Shown here piece after piece: positions 23,601 through 34,799 of a DNA stretch of 64,000 nt (position 1 is its first letter; each line of letters starts with the position of its first letter). Source of the DNA: Ectobius pallidus (lineage: Eukaryota; Arthropoda; Insecta; Blattodea; Ectobiidae); the NCBI GenBank assembly GCA_964059195.1, contig CAXKWD010000005.1, positions 41,741,825-41,805,824 on the forward strand, written 5' to 3'. Below the pieces are notes generated by a model. The model worked only from the letters and a program-made list of their open reading frames with translations. It was not told the DNA's origin and made no database searches. The position numbers and the translations under genes were made by a program.

Positions 23601-24832
23601 GAGACGCATTTGGAGGTCGAAATGACGTCACACAGACCGAGGGACTAAAAGGATTAAAAAGACCTGATAATGAAAATAAAACACTAGAGAAGGGGTGCGT
23701 GGTAGGATGTGCAAATAGAGAGGGTATAACACCAACATATCCGCCATTAATAAGGGTAAAAAGAGACCAATTTGAAGTCGATATGTTGGTGGATACTGGC
23801 TGTAGTTTTTCTCTAATAAACGAAAAATTCTATGAAACGTTGAAAGCAGCAAGAGTGCGCGTTCAGGAATTGAAAGTACATGGCCTATACGCACAAACTG
23901 CAATTGGTGCCAAATCCCATAAAATTGAGCATCAGTGTATGTTGCCGGTGGAACTTGAGGGAAAGAAGTTAGAAGTCTACTTTTTGACAATAAAACATTT
24001 AGCACATAAATTAATTCTGGGTTGTGATTCTATGACAGATCAACTAATGAGAATAAATTTTGAAGAAAATTGGGTAGAAATGGAATTAGATGAGAAAGAA
24101 AAGTTACGTGTACCGTTTTTATCTAATGAAAATATAATTACTAAGGAGTTGGAGTGCCAAAATGAAGATGTATTATTACTTGAGCCTTTCGTGGTGGAAT
24201 CAGTTGGAGTGCAAGAGGGAAATAGTAGTGAGGAATATAGGCCTATGGGAAATAAACCGGCCGTATTTATATATGAAGGTGATAATGAGGCTGATTGTGA
24301 CGAAAGTGTCGCAGAGTTACGGGGAATGGAATCTGATATTGTTGGAGAGGACGAAGAATATGATCATTTGTGCATTAAGGGTTCTAATAATTATGTAGAT
24401 GAAAATGAATGTGAAACGGTACACGCGAATTTTCCTAACATTAGTCAGAATGGAGGAAATGAAGAGGAAAATGTTGATATCGAATTAATTCTAAGAGAGA
24501 AAGTAGAAGAAATTGATGTGCTGTCAGATGGTCAAAAGTCGACTTTATATAACATGCTATATAAGAACAAATCAGTGTTCAGTTCAACTCCAGGCCTATT
24601 TCGGGGTTACCAACACAAATTTAAATTAAAACAAGAAATTCCTGAGCGTCGCTATAAGAGTAGGCCAGTACCAATTTCAATGAGGGAAGAAGCCGGTAAG
24701 CAAATAAATCCGATTTGTGATGTAGTGAAAGCACATGGAAAACTACGTTTAACTTTTGACTCTAGTTATCTTAAATTATTCATAGAAGCAGCAAATTTTT
24801 GGGCAGAACCAGTAAAGGATATAAATCCGTAA
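23594..24832 (+). pseudogene. Pol remnant: aspartic protease and start of RT, rest deleted
   Basis: The frame opens at the frameshift site. The protease has FEVDMLVDTGCSFSLINEKF, with the catalytic DTG, and a partner segment LAHKLILGCDSMTD. An acidic linker of about 130 residues follows. Then comes the start of RT: SSTPGLFRGYQHKF, RRYKSRPVPISMREE and VVKAHGKLRLTFDSS. The frame ends within a few residues of that, and no palm motif with YXDD is found before the 3' LTR. A deletion of about 3 kb compared with usual gypsy pol is inferred. An internal short loss also seems to lie between MREEAGKQI and NPICDVV. Confidence 0.85.
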
Positions 24833-25737
24833 AATGTATTCAGATGATCAGTGATTTTGTGTGACGTCATTTATCGACAAAATGTATTGTAAATAGGACC
24901 AAATAAAAGGAAAGCAAGGAATAACCGAAAGGCATTGTACTGAGCTGGAATAATGTAGGCCTATAACCTGTAATGTATATTTTACGCGGCGAAATAGCTA
25001 TTGGCATGATAGGTTATCAGTCCCACATAGGTTTAGGATTATAGGAATGTGTGTGACTGAGAGTAAAATATACGTGTGTATATTGCATTGCAATATATTG
25101 TATTGTAATTGTAGTGAGGGCTGAATGCGCGCCCTTGTCATAAAAAAAGTGTTTTTATGCATTCTTTATAATGTAGTGTAATAGTAGTGAGAACTGATTG
25201 ATCGACCTTGTCAAAGCCTCATGAAAAAGTGTTTTTATGCCTTCTTTATAATGTAGTGTAATAGTAGTGAGAACTGCTTGATCGACCTTGTCAAAGTCTC
25301 AATATAAAAAAAACTGTTTTTGTTTTTTTTATGCATTCAATATATTTTATAAAATTTCAGTGAGAACTGCTTGAGCTTAATTTTCATGGTCTCACGAGGG
25401 TATATCGGTAAATTTATGGTGTTTACGTAAAATTTTGTTGTAATGTCTTGGTCGTGCAATAAACCAAGTAATACGTACAAGCAACGTAACACTACAAGAA
25501 ACCGCAAGATGTATGAAGGCATGAATGTGATAGGTTCAGGAAACTTGTACATGTGGGACAGGATTTAAGGTGAAGTCTCGTGTCAAGATAGGAATTAAAT
25601 TAGTTATGTATTTGTTTAAGATAGTTGCAACACTGGAGGAAAATAAGGTATAATATTTTGTGGAGAGATGCAGTATATTCAGCCAGTAAGTCAATCATAG
25701 GCTATGATGATTCCTGTCTTAATAGACTGGGGCATAT
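24833..25737 (+). mobile_element. 3' internal non-coding region of the + strand gypsy element
   Basis: About 0.9 kb without an open frame lies between the pol remnant and the 3' LTR. It includes a tandem repeat at 25090-25370 and ends with a short G-rich run (agactggggcatat) before the 3' LTR that may act as polypurine tract. Confidence 0.6.
25090..25370. repeat. Tandem repeat, period about 80 bp, about 3 copies
   Basis: Each unit contains gtgtttttatgc, ttctttataatgtagtgtaa, tagtagtgagaactg and gatcgaccttgtcaaag. Units two and three are nearly identical; the first and last are diverged or partial. Confidence 0.85.
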
Positions 25738-27008
25738 ATTGCAGTTCAGATACTTCGGCAAAAAGAAATAAATAAGATAACCAAATTAAATATAATAAAT
25801 GACAGATTAATTGCCCAAATTTATTCAAACTAAAATCAGAAAATCTCATAGCCCGTGTTTGGTCTTAAAATGACCGTGAAGAGACGGAACATTCATTATA
25901 AATATTATTAACTAGAAAGAAGGCAAAGGTAAAAAGTTTAACAACGTCATTTTAAATGTCTATTAAAATGAGATTGCAGTGGTGAGAATTGAATAGACAG
26001 AGAAGCTGGGAATTTCCCTAGCATACTTAACGGGTGTGGGACAAGGCAATGCAGGTACCCAGGTACAATGCGTCGGCAATCTCCCAAGATCTATACAAAG
26101 GGTACTGATCCACTTAAGTTATTCTAAGAAGTCGGCTATTATGTGTAGGCCAAACTTCTGATATTGCTACTGATACAACACGCTGTCCGGGTTTTTCCAC
26201 TTAAACCTTCTTAGAAATCCGAGATGCTAAATTGTGGGTTTTGATAATAAGGGAAATCCATTTGATTTCCGTGGGAGGCTAACATATTATTATTGGTCGG
26301 GAGAATTGCCAATAAGAATTGATCTATAGTACCACGTGCCGGGATTCACGAATAATAATTAAGAGGAGTAGGGAAAAATGTTTGTCCGAGAAAGTTTTCC
26401 TTATGCCTACGGTGGCGATGTAAATTCATTCTGTCTCGGGGACTTGTGTCCACCGTATTAAATCACTCTACGTGGAGGCCGTGTGCCTATAGCAGTCAAG
26501 TCAACTCTACTTATCTTTGTGGCCTCGTGCCCACAGTAATTAAATTCATTTAGATTCCGTGGCATTGTGTCCACCGGAACATATCACAGAATTAATTGGA
26601 CTTATAAATTTTTCGCTGGGGAATTAATCGACTTAGAAGGATTCTTACTTTCAATCGCGATTAGTTAAAATCACATACGGCAGCAATTGTATCACTAGTA
26701 ACGATCTACCGAGAACTTGTAACAATATTAATTATTCACAAACAAATTTTGTAATTATTGTCAATGACTGGACTTGTATTTCCAACGTATTGAATAAACA
26801 GAATATTCCTTCAGTGTTCAAAGAAACTGTATTATTATTCAAGTAATAATATTAAGGTGTTCTTCGCTTCCTACCCTGAAGCTAGAGGGGAGTGCTCGAC
26901 GATCGACTGACTGACCGGAGGCGAGTTCGACAAACAAAGACAGAAATATTCAGTATATGCATTATACTGTGGCGCCCAGGTAAAACACTTCAACACCGAA
27001 CCGCTGTA
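25738..27008 (+). repeat. 3' LTR of the + strand gypsy element
   Basis: It matches 19806-21110 almost base for base, lacking only one 34-bp tandem unit and differing at about eight positions (for example gattttgc versus gatattgc). It ends ccgctgta and is followed by the target duplication. Confidence 0.9.
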
Positions 27009-27013
27009 AGACT

Positions 27014-27735
27014 AAGGATTCCGGTGACGACTGGTACTCACCTGGTTGATGATGAGGTGGTCGTGAGGACGCGGGAGTGTACTGCATCTGTGAAAGGTTT
27101 GGTATGCTTAGGCGCGACCGCCCCTTCATCATCATCATCATAAATAAATAAATAAATCAGCCTATAAATCCCCTTGGGGCAAAGGCCTCCTGCGTATAGC
27201 AGGGTATAGCCATAATCTCGTCACTAGATGGGCTAGTTCTAGTGTTGTTCGTCAATTGTTGCTCTTTGCGTTGCATTGTGTTCCTTTGTGTTTGTCATTT
27301 TCTTGTTATTACTAGTCTTGTGTTTGTTGTTTTTGCTTTAAATTTTGTTTTTGTGACTTTCCACTACACTTCTCACTGCACTTTTCAATGTTCCTTTCCC
27401 TGAACTTGTCCTACTTCCCTCCACTTTTTTCTGTCTCTGGCTGCCCTTGACTACAACGCTCCTGCGTTCTCTTTAACCTACAAAAATCTCGGATTCGACA
27501 CGTACTTTAGTTAGTGTAGTTAGTTTATTATTTAGTTATCAATGTTTTTTTCTTTTTCTTCTTAAATTGTAAACATTTCCTCTCTCTTTCATATTCTTTA
27601 GATTAAGTTGTAAATAATTTAGATAACCTATGCAATTATAAATTAGTAAGTTTCAAATTGTGTAGTGCATATGGAGGCATCTGATAGGAATCCAGGACAG
27701 GGGCCAATAAGTATTAAAGTCTTAAATAAATAAAA
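27014..27735. other. Right flank: simple repeats and a probable LINE 3' end
   Basis: 27014-27125 continues the interrupted host or older-repeat sequence. At 27130-27160 lies (ATC)n followed by (AAAT)n, next to cagcctataaatcc and gcaaaggcctcctgcg, which resembles the antisense 3' end of an insect LINE. The stretch ends at 27690-27735 with aatccaggacaggggccaat and an (AATA)n tail, like a + strand LINE 3' end. No coding part was recognised. Confidence 0.35.
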
Positions 27736-28728
27736 TCAGGTAAACTGATATAACAAAGTGCCAGTATGCTTTTTAATCAGTGATAAATGCAATTATGATA
27801 GGCCCATGCAGAAAAGTTATTTTTGTAATAGATATCAGAGTTAAACTCCAAAAACAAAATGCGCTGGCAATAATAATAATAATGATGCAATAGGCCTACG
27901 ATTCGCTTATATGTCTGTTTCAAGATTAAAACAGCTTTAAAGGATATGAATGAATGAATGAATGAATGAATGAATATTAAATCTATATGTTAGGAATTAC
28001 ATTAGATATATTGCTGAACAATAAGAAAAATACTCACATTAAAATATAGCCTAATGTAGATATCGGTAGTCTACATATCCACAGAATGCACAATATAATA
28101 TCAATATTCAACGGCTAGTTGTTTAAAATCATTTATTTACATAATTTACATTATTATTTAGCCTACACTGACATCGGTATGAAGAAACGAATCAATCAAG
28201 GCTGCTAACAATATGAACATACGATTGACAATTTGTTACGTTATTTTAATGTCTTGTGGGCCATGGAAGAATATTCATTTCAAAATCAATATTGATATCC
28301 TCGTTACTTCGGTACCGGTCAACTGATTTGGCCCAAATTCACTAGGCTGGTATCCAAGAACGTCATAAATGCGTATACCAAGTTTCACGAAAATCCGATA
28401 AAACGTATTTGAGTTATCAGGCCTTTGCTAAATATTATCATAAAAAGGCACTAAATTGAGCATTATTCCGGTACCGGCCAACCGATTAGGTCCAGTATCA
28501 GTAGATTTCTTCCCATGAACATTATAAATGTGTATACCAAGTTTCATGAATATCCGATAAAGCGTATTTGAGTTATCGCGCCTTTAAAATAGACACTTAA
28601 TTGAGTTTTACTCCGGTACCGGTCAAGCGATTTAGCCAAATATCAATAGGGTTCTTCCCATGAACAGTATAAATGCGTAATAAAATCTTCTTGGCTTCCG
28701 GGTATCTGCCGCGTCATGTTTAAGAATT

Positions 28729-28776
28729 CTGCCGACGTTTCGACCATCTTGCCGTGGTCTTTATCAAGGCTACTGC
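28729..28776 (-). ncRNA. Hammerhead-ribozyme-like motif in the Penelope tail
   Basis: On the minus strand the order is TTGATAA, stem GACC - 10-nt loop - GGTC, then GAAAC. This resembles the CUGAUGA / stem II / GAAAC core of the hammerheads described in Penelope-like elements, but the first box is off consensus (TTGATAA), so self-cleavage is doubtful. Confidence 0.5.
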
Positions 28777-28902
28777 AGCTCGCTCCAAAACGTCTCCTGT
28801 ATATATAGAGCCAGTGTATATTTCCTTCCCAGCCAATCACATCTCACTATACAATGCTCTGTTGTGATTGGTTCCAACACATGGAAGGAAAAACGGTCCT
28901 TT

Positions 28903-29578
28903 TCAGGAACAATTGTTTCCAGCAGGACGCAGATGTTGGGACCATATCCTTGATAATTTCAGGCCTTCATCCCGGTTGATGTTGTTCGGATGCTTGGTGA
29001 TCTCTATGGCCTCCCTTATTTTTCTGTGAGTCCTGTATGTGACCGTGGCTAGAATCTTGGTTTTGTCAAACTCAATGGCATGTTTCGTGTCTTCCGAATG
29101 TTCAACTACCGCCGACTTCTCTGTTTGGAGAGCCTTCATTGCTCTTATGTGTTCTCTTAATCTCTCTCCTACCGTTCGACCGGTCTCTCCAATATACTTT
29201 CGTTGGCAGCTGCAGGGGATGGCGTAGACACCAAGTCTTTGTAATGGTGGCAAGCGGTCTTTCTCTTTTCTGATTAAGTTGCCAATACTATTTTTAGAAT
29301 AGAAGATGGTCTTTATATTGTGTGAACTTAGCAAATGTTTGATCTTGTCTGTGGTTCCTTGTACGTACGGAAGATATGCCGTCTTGGGCTTCTCTGTGGG
29401 CTGAACGGTCCTTTTAAGGGCCACTCGTTTATTAGTCACTTCTCTTACAGCTCGTGAGACTGTTTCCTTCGGGAACCCGTTCTTCTGGAGGGCCTCAGAC
29501 AAATGAGAGAGTTCATGCCTTTGGTATGGTGCTTTGCATAAGTTCACCGCCCTGGTAGCCAGTGTCTTAATGATGCCT
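28903..29578 (-). pseudogene. Penelope-like protein: RT thumb end and GIY-YIG endonuclease
   Basis: The open frame extends upstream into the host repeat to 29676, but only residues after about position 33 belong to the element. The first part (RHELSHLSEALQKNGFPKE) is the end of the RT thumb. Near residue 145 is the GIY-YIG core: GVYAIPCSCQRKYIGETGR, followed by VGERLREH, with the conserved Arg and His. The domain ends with RDEGLKLSRIW, and the stop follows shortly. The GIY-YIG nuclease makes the target nick for this class. The frame is intact through this domain; the missing RT means the copy cannot move by itself. Confidence 0.9.
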
Positions 29579-29712
29579 CTACCAAGTTTCATTAATATCC
29601 GATTAAGAGTATTTGAGAAATTGCGCGTACAGGTACACGGACGGACAGAAGGACAGACATTTTCCCGTCCCCACACACAATCTCATAAAGTACTATACTG
29701 GCACTTAATAAA

Positions 29713-29880
29713 TAATTTCGGCAGCGTATAGGTATAGTCATACAACGCGGCAATGATGCTAGTATTATGAGGACAATTCCCAATAGGCCTACTTGTTCCC
29801 TAGATGGACTGTTTTATTTTAAACATGTAATATTAGTTATGTATTAGATTATGTGAACTTACTACATCATCTTATTATCA
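29713..29880. other. Unassigned DNA
   Basis: Flank of the repeat; no gene or repeat recognised. TAGGCCTA at about 29784. Confidence 0.4.
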
Positions 29881-29978
29881 TAGGTAATCCCACGAGAGAT
29901 TACGAGTGTATCGATATATTTGCGAGAGCGAAGTTCGAGCAAATTTATCTGATGAAACTCGTTATCTCGTGTAGGATT
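29881..29978. repeat. Foldback (hairpin) repeat
   Basis: atcccacgagagattacgagt (21 bp less a few mismatches) at the left is mirrored by actcgttatctcgtgtaggat at the right. Inside, aaatt/tttgc segments surround gagagcgaagttcgagc, giving a nested hairpin. It may be a short foldback transposon or a structured regulatory element. Confidence 0.6.
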
Positions 29979-32560
29979 TATTAAGACTACTCCATGAATA
30001 AAACATAATTGATTGTGTAAATAATTATTTTATTACTTTTTTCAATATTTTACCCAATGTGAGATCATGGCATACTAAATGAGTGAACAATCCATGCATC
30101 GATTCGAGTTCCCAATGCTACCAATAGTGCGTTACTTCAAGATGGAGTGCGTCATTATCCGAACGCTTTGGATTGGCTTGAACCTAATTGAAATTGTGAT
30201 TTTAATTAATACTCGTTTACATTATTTTATTTTTAAACAAGTTGTGTTGTACAAAATAATGTGTTTTCATTCTGTTCACTGGCACCATGTTACGTATTAA
30301 TCACGACACATTGATGCCTTATGTTTCCAGTAAAGAACTGACGTTTTAACAGATAAAATTGCATCCTTGCGGCCCTAGAAGCATATAATAAGATAAACGA
30401 TCGTGATTAGTCTTTACCGAGGTATTAGTAATCGTTATTGGTCAATATCAAATACGCTGCATAAGAATGTAATATTCATTTAAGCATTACATTCATACTT
30501 CTTGTACGACTACATATTGTAGAGATTTTAACATTAAATATTATTATAAAAAAATTAAAATTATTTATTAAAATTTAATTATTATTTATAATTTTAGAAC
30601 ATGTGCTTGTTTCTATATAATCGAGATGGGTTTAGGAGCGTTTTGTCAAGAAGAAGAAAAAGAAACATGAAAGAAAGTAGCAACATTCGAATGGAATATT
30701 GTCAGAAAACAGAAACATAGAGCCTTATATAAGAACAAGTGGAGAAGAAAAACTAAAAAGAAGGAAAGAAAAACAACAAAAGATATTAAAATCAATTTTA
30801 AATGGCATATTTTGTTCTTGAGTGAATACAGTAATTTCATGAATTGTAGGAGTAGGCCTAATCTTAAAAATGAATGCGACTCTGAATGGCATATAAATAA
30901 AATTTCATTTCATGTTTGAATAATAACTTCCACAGTAATTAGTATTTTCCTGAACCGTAAGTTAAATTCCTTTCAGATAGTCCCGGAATAAGCCGTAAAA
31001 TATTCATTTCTGTTTTGTCGAATGTTTGGGAGAATTTTATTTTCTTGTAACAATACATGGGTGTGAACATTCCACTCTGCACTTGTAAAATGTGGCAAAT
31101 ACGTAATCTAGTAACCTTCCAATATTCGTTCACATTATTGGTCCACTATCCATAGGCTGTTTAAAGAGACGTGACAAATTAAACTCTCTTTTAAAAATCT
31201 GCTCATACCTGTTAGATGTAAAATTTCTCTTTAATCTTTATGAAAGTACAATAAACTCGCAAATAGTATAAAGTTCCACTTCCGATTTTTTAATTTAGTT
31301 CTCCACACTAAGCTTTTTTTTTCATTGCTCAAAAAGTAGATGGTAACTCAATGGCATGCTGATTAAGAGCACAAGTATATTTTTACTGTAGTAGGAAATT
31401 CAGTGTCCATGAATCATAATATGATGCAAATAGAGAAAAGTTCATCTAATTCATAACCAAAAGCAGGCACGATTTAAGAGGGAAACAAAGACGAGTCTTC
31501 AGCTTTATTATAATCTCGGAGCTAGGTGAGCGATGCTGGCTGGTGAATTAAGCTGTAGTATCTACAGTAGAATACTACGATGTCTTTTAACAACATGGAT
31601 GTTCCTTGTTCACCGAGATAAGAGACTCAAAACCTCAAGCATGTTACTATAGAGTCCTTTTATACTGCATACATTATGAGCCAGAAGGTTTATAGATAAT
31701 TTGGTGAAACTTGCGCGTAGGTTAATTAAAGTCTATCTTAACTTCTTGCTCGATGATGCAGTTATATTCCCTTAGAAACAATGAGGGTGGAGGTGCATAT
31801 CTCTAGCACTGTATACATTTTCATACAAATAAGAACTCAATTAAATCTGAATATCTGCTTTCACTCGACCATGAGATATTGGCTTGGAATAGCATGTGCT
31901 AACAATTGTAATTATTCTGCTTCTCTTCGTTTCTTCTTTTCATCACTATCCCGTTACTTTCTCCAGATGAATTGAAAATTCTAGATCTCAAAAAGTACGA
32001 ATACCATAATGTTTTCTTGCTTCTTCTACCGTAACCATAGGCACTATAGATAGAGGAAATATTGTGCTGGGCCCTGAAATTCGATCTCCGACATTAAACA
32101 TAAATACACGTTTTGAGGTCTCCTGGACCAAAAAAAAAAACGCAACGATGTTCTAAACTTATCTAATTGTTTCATTCTAAGCTAATAATCAAGTTTCCAT
32201 TTCAGAAAAAACATAACTTTGTGCTCGAAGTACAGATTCCAATAATTATTACAATCTTTGTTTGGGGTGTAATTTTTGTTGGTTCATTCTGTATAGAGCC
32301 GAAATTTAATATGGAGTAGTGAATATTCATTTCCTCATTCTCACTCTACTATGATTAAACTTATTTTTGCGCTTATAGTTTACATTTGTAATGTTCATTA
32401 ACACCTTTAGATCAATAACACTATGATAATTCTACCTATTGCTGCATTTCTTACCTAATTATGAATCTTAAGTTTTTCGGTACAATAAGTAGTAGGAACT
32501 AGAAAAATTACTGAATACCGGTATATTTAAACTTCACAGCTTTATTCCTGCACTTTATAC
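29979..32560. other. Unassigned AT-rich DNA
   Basis: About 2.6 kb with no recognisable gene or transposon. Short open frames have no domains. TAGGCCTA at about 30855. Confidence 0.4.
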
Positions 32561-32569
32561 ACTCACTGG

Positions 32570-33205
32570 CAAAATAGCTCCAAATCTCTTCATATTATAC
32601 TTTCTTTACACCGAGAAAGTGTCTCATAGCACAAATAAATAGTGGAGAAATTCCAATTACAGCACATGTGAAATATCTTTGTTTCCATTTAGATGAACAT
32701 CTAACCTGGAGACATAACATTATTATGAAAAGCAAAGAAGCCAAACCCAAATTTCATCAGCTTTACTGGTTATGAATTAGAATTCTCAGGTATCCCTATA
32801 CTATGAAATTATACTTCACAAGGCTAGTTTGGATTTCAGCTATGGAACATAGACAGTAATTCCAATACAGTATAGATTAATCCCAATACAGTATAGATAT
32901 CCTGAGAAGATTTGAATCTAAATCTCTTTGGCGAGGTATGTTTCCAACACTTTTTATTACACCGTGACTTGGACATCCCAAGAAATCAGTTCATGCAATA
33001 TTCGATACCAGGAACACATAAAAGAAATAATTCATCTTAATTCCCTACCAATCTATCTTTTAGATAATAGTCCTTCAGTCTACCGTTTGAATCGATATTA
33101 TGTTTTCCATTTTGCATTCCGATTTAGTGACGTAAAGGGTTGATTTACAATTCTCAGATCATTTATCTATCATTTATAACTTACTACTTATTTATCACCC
33201 CATCG
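32570..33205 (+). pseudogene. Jockey-like LINE relic (region C-terminal to RT)
   Basis: With several frame changes the + strand gives segments characteristic of the C-terminal part of Jockey-type LINEs: IPITAHVKYLCFHLDEHLTW followed by RHNI; a KLYFTRLVWISAME segment equivalent to the usual Leu-Tyr-rich block; and HHDLDIPRNQF-like sequence near 32950. Stops are frequent and a 20-bp block (ccaatacagtatagat) is duplicated at 32860-32900. The relic is old. Confidence 0.65.
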
Positions 33206-33240
33206 AGATATGTACAAATTCTGACGAGGAACCTTTCCCG

Positions 33241-33426
33241 ATGGAAGATCTTCAATACGGGCTGCTACTCTCTGCAACAGAGGCCTACAGAGCTGATGCG
33301 AGAAAACCTAAACAAGAGAAACAAAGTCAAGGAAGACTTCTATTCAACAAACGCCAAGACGGACAGAAGATGAGAGGATCAAGTCAAAACATGAGGAACG
33401 CTGGCCGTGCACAGCTGCCATCATAA
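33241..33426 (+). CDS. Unrecognised 61-codon open frame
   Basis: It starts with ATG (MEDLQYGLLLSATEAY) and is rich in Lys, Arg and Gln in the second half (PKQEKQSQGRLL). It lies just after the Jockey relic in a less AT-rich patch. I recognise no family. It may be a leftover of a retroelement ORF or chance. Confidence 0.15.
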   Translation: MEDLQYGLLLSATEAYRADARKPKQEKQSQGRLLFNKRQDGQKMRGSSQNMRNAGRAQLPS

Positions 33427-33614
33427 AGTAAGCTCCTCAAACAATTTTCATGTAGTGATTGTTCAATGTTCTGCAAATACTCTGAACTAAAATGTGCTGT
33501 AACAAATCTTCAAAAACAGTGACAGAACTAAATTAACTAAATTCATTAAACTAAATTTATGTAGGCCTACATTAAGCACACTTGTGTGCACTTCACTTAT
33601 TATTCCTATACTAT

Positions 33615-34790
33615 TTATTTATTAAGTGCCAGTATGGTACTTTATGAGATTGTGTGAAGGACGAAAAAATGTCTGTCTGTCTGTCTGTCCGTCTGTCCGT
33701 ATGTCTGTACGCACCATAACTCAAATACGCTTTTTCGGATTTTCATGAATCTTGGAAAACACATTTATAATGTCCATGGGAAGAACCCTACCTATTGATA
33801 TTGAACCAAATCGGTTCAACGGTACCGGAGTAATGCCCAATTTAGTGCCTATTTTAATAGATTATATTAGAAAGGCGCCATAGCTCAAATACGCTGTATC
33901 GGGTTTCCATGAAACTTGGTATAAGCATTTATGACGTCCATGAAAAGTACCCTTTTGAATTTGAAACTAATCTGTTGACCGGTACCGGAGTAAACCCCAG
34001 TTTAGTGTCTATTTTAAAGGCGCAATAACTAAATTACGCTTTATCGGATTTTTATGAAACATCGTATACGCATTTATAATGTCCATGGAAAGACGTCTAT
34101 TGATATTCGACCAATTCTTGGCCAGTACCGGAATAATGCCCAATTTAGTGCCTTTTATGTCAATATATAAGAAGTCGCGATAACTCAAATATGCTTTAAT
34201 GAATTTTCCTGAAACTTTGTATACCCATTTATAATGTACATGGGAAGACATCTACTGATATTGGACCAAATCGGTAGACCGGTACCGGAGTAAAACCCAA
34301 TTTAGTGTCTATTTTAAAGACGCGGTAACTTAAATACGCTTTACCGCATTTTTATGAAACTTGGTATACACATTTATAATGTCCATGGGAAGACCTCTGT
34401 TGATATTGGATAAAATCGGTTGACCTGTTTCGGAGTAATGCTCAATTTAGTGCCTATTTTATGGTAATATACGTATTCGAAAGAATTTAACAAATGCAAA
34501 TCAGTTATCATGACAACATAGCCTAGTGTTTTACTGTAATCTTATAAGGCTTTGGCAATTAAAATACAGTTAGCTATGACAAATAACACTATTGCTTTAC
34601 ATGCGCTTATCCAACTAGACCGTTAAACTGACCTAGGTGGCCGAGATGGTAACATTTTGGCCTCACATTCTGGAGTTCCATGGTTCAAATCCCGAAACTG
34701 GCCAATTTGACTTTTTTTTTAAATTCTGTATATCATAACTGATTAAACAAAAACATACTGGCACTTTGTTACATCAGTTTACCTGATTTC
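33615..34790 (+). mobile_element. Tandem-monomer repeat element (copy 2)
   Basis: The left end has aagtgccagtatg (33624-33636); the right end has its reverse complement catactggcactt (34754-34766) plus 24 bp shared with the other copies. After a (TCTG)n microsatellite (33671-33705) come at least five diverged monomers of about 140 bp, to 34470. Each has ataactcaaatacgcttt, tatcggatttt, atttataatgtccatgg and a ccggtaccgg palindrome followed by caatttagtg. No ORF. Short inverted ends suggest a non-autonomous DNA transposon; the class is not known. Confidence 0.75.
34636..34706 (+). mobile_element. tRNA-like sequence (SINE head or tRNA pseudogene)
   Basis: ggtggccgagatggtaac resembles a tRNA D-arm with box A, and GGTTCAAATCC at about 34683 is a box B. 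The T-stem and acceptor stem do not pair properly, so this is not a functional tRNA. It is present only in copy 2 of the surrounding repeat. Confidence 0.5.
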
Positions 34791-34799
34791 ATTTATTTT

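Larger units (their letters stand above)
19806..27008 (+). mobile_element. Ty3/gypsy LTR retrotransposon, internally deleted, + strand
   Basis: Two long direct repeats (19806-21110 and 25738-27008) flank gag and the start of pol. The element is framed by the 5-bp duplication AGACT. The order LTR, tRNA-Lys-like primer site, coiled-coil gag, capsid, protease, short RT start, LTR identifies a Ty3/gypsy element. Most of RT and all recognisable RNase H and integrase are missing, so this copy is non-autonomous. The LTRs differ at only about eight sites besides one 34-bp unit, pointing to a fairly recent insertion. Gag has one in-frame stop and a frame change. Confidence 0.9.
28680..29578 (-). mobile_element. 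Penelope-like element, 5'-truncated, inserted in the tandem-monomer repeat
   Basis: The minus strand encodes the C-terminal part of a Penelope polyprotein and the typical 3' tail. On each side the host monomer sequence resumes (aaatgcgta on the left, taccaagtttcatta on the right), so boundaries are known within a few bases. The reverse transcriptase palm is missing. The tail holds SLDKDHGKMVETSAEFL in translation, a sequence common in this class because it overlaps the conserved hammerhead-like region. Confidence 0.85.
27737..29712 (-). mobile_element. Tandem-monomer repeat element (copy 1, antisense), split by a Penelope-like insertion
   Basis: The left end (aaatcaggtaaactgatata, acaaagtgccagtatg) and right end (catactggcact-like, then tgtccttctgtccg in antisense) match the ends of the copy at 33.6-34.8 kb in reverse orientation. 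28290-28680 and 29580-29630 hold monomers of about 140 bp, each with ccggtaccgg, ataaatgcgtataccaagtt and ccgataaagcgtatttgagt. No protein is encoded. The short inverted ends (AGTGCCAGTAT) suggest a non-autonomous DNA transposon. 27840-28290 is not shared with the other copies. Confidence 0.7.

Noticed and set aside
24833..25737. env-like gene in the + strand gypsy element
   Set aside because: No long open frame, signal peptide or membrane segment is present.
26892..27143. 83-codon open frame ending in a Ser run
   Set aside because: It lies mostly within the 3' LTR and runs into flanking simple repeats.
33671..34470. CRISPR-like array
   Set aside because: The repeats are long, diverged, contiguous monomers without unique spacers, within a transposon-like element.
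34636..34706. tRNA gene
   Set aside because: T-stem and acceptor stem do not pair.
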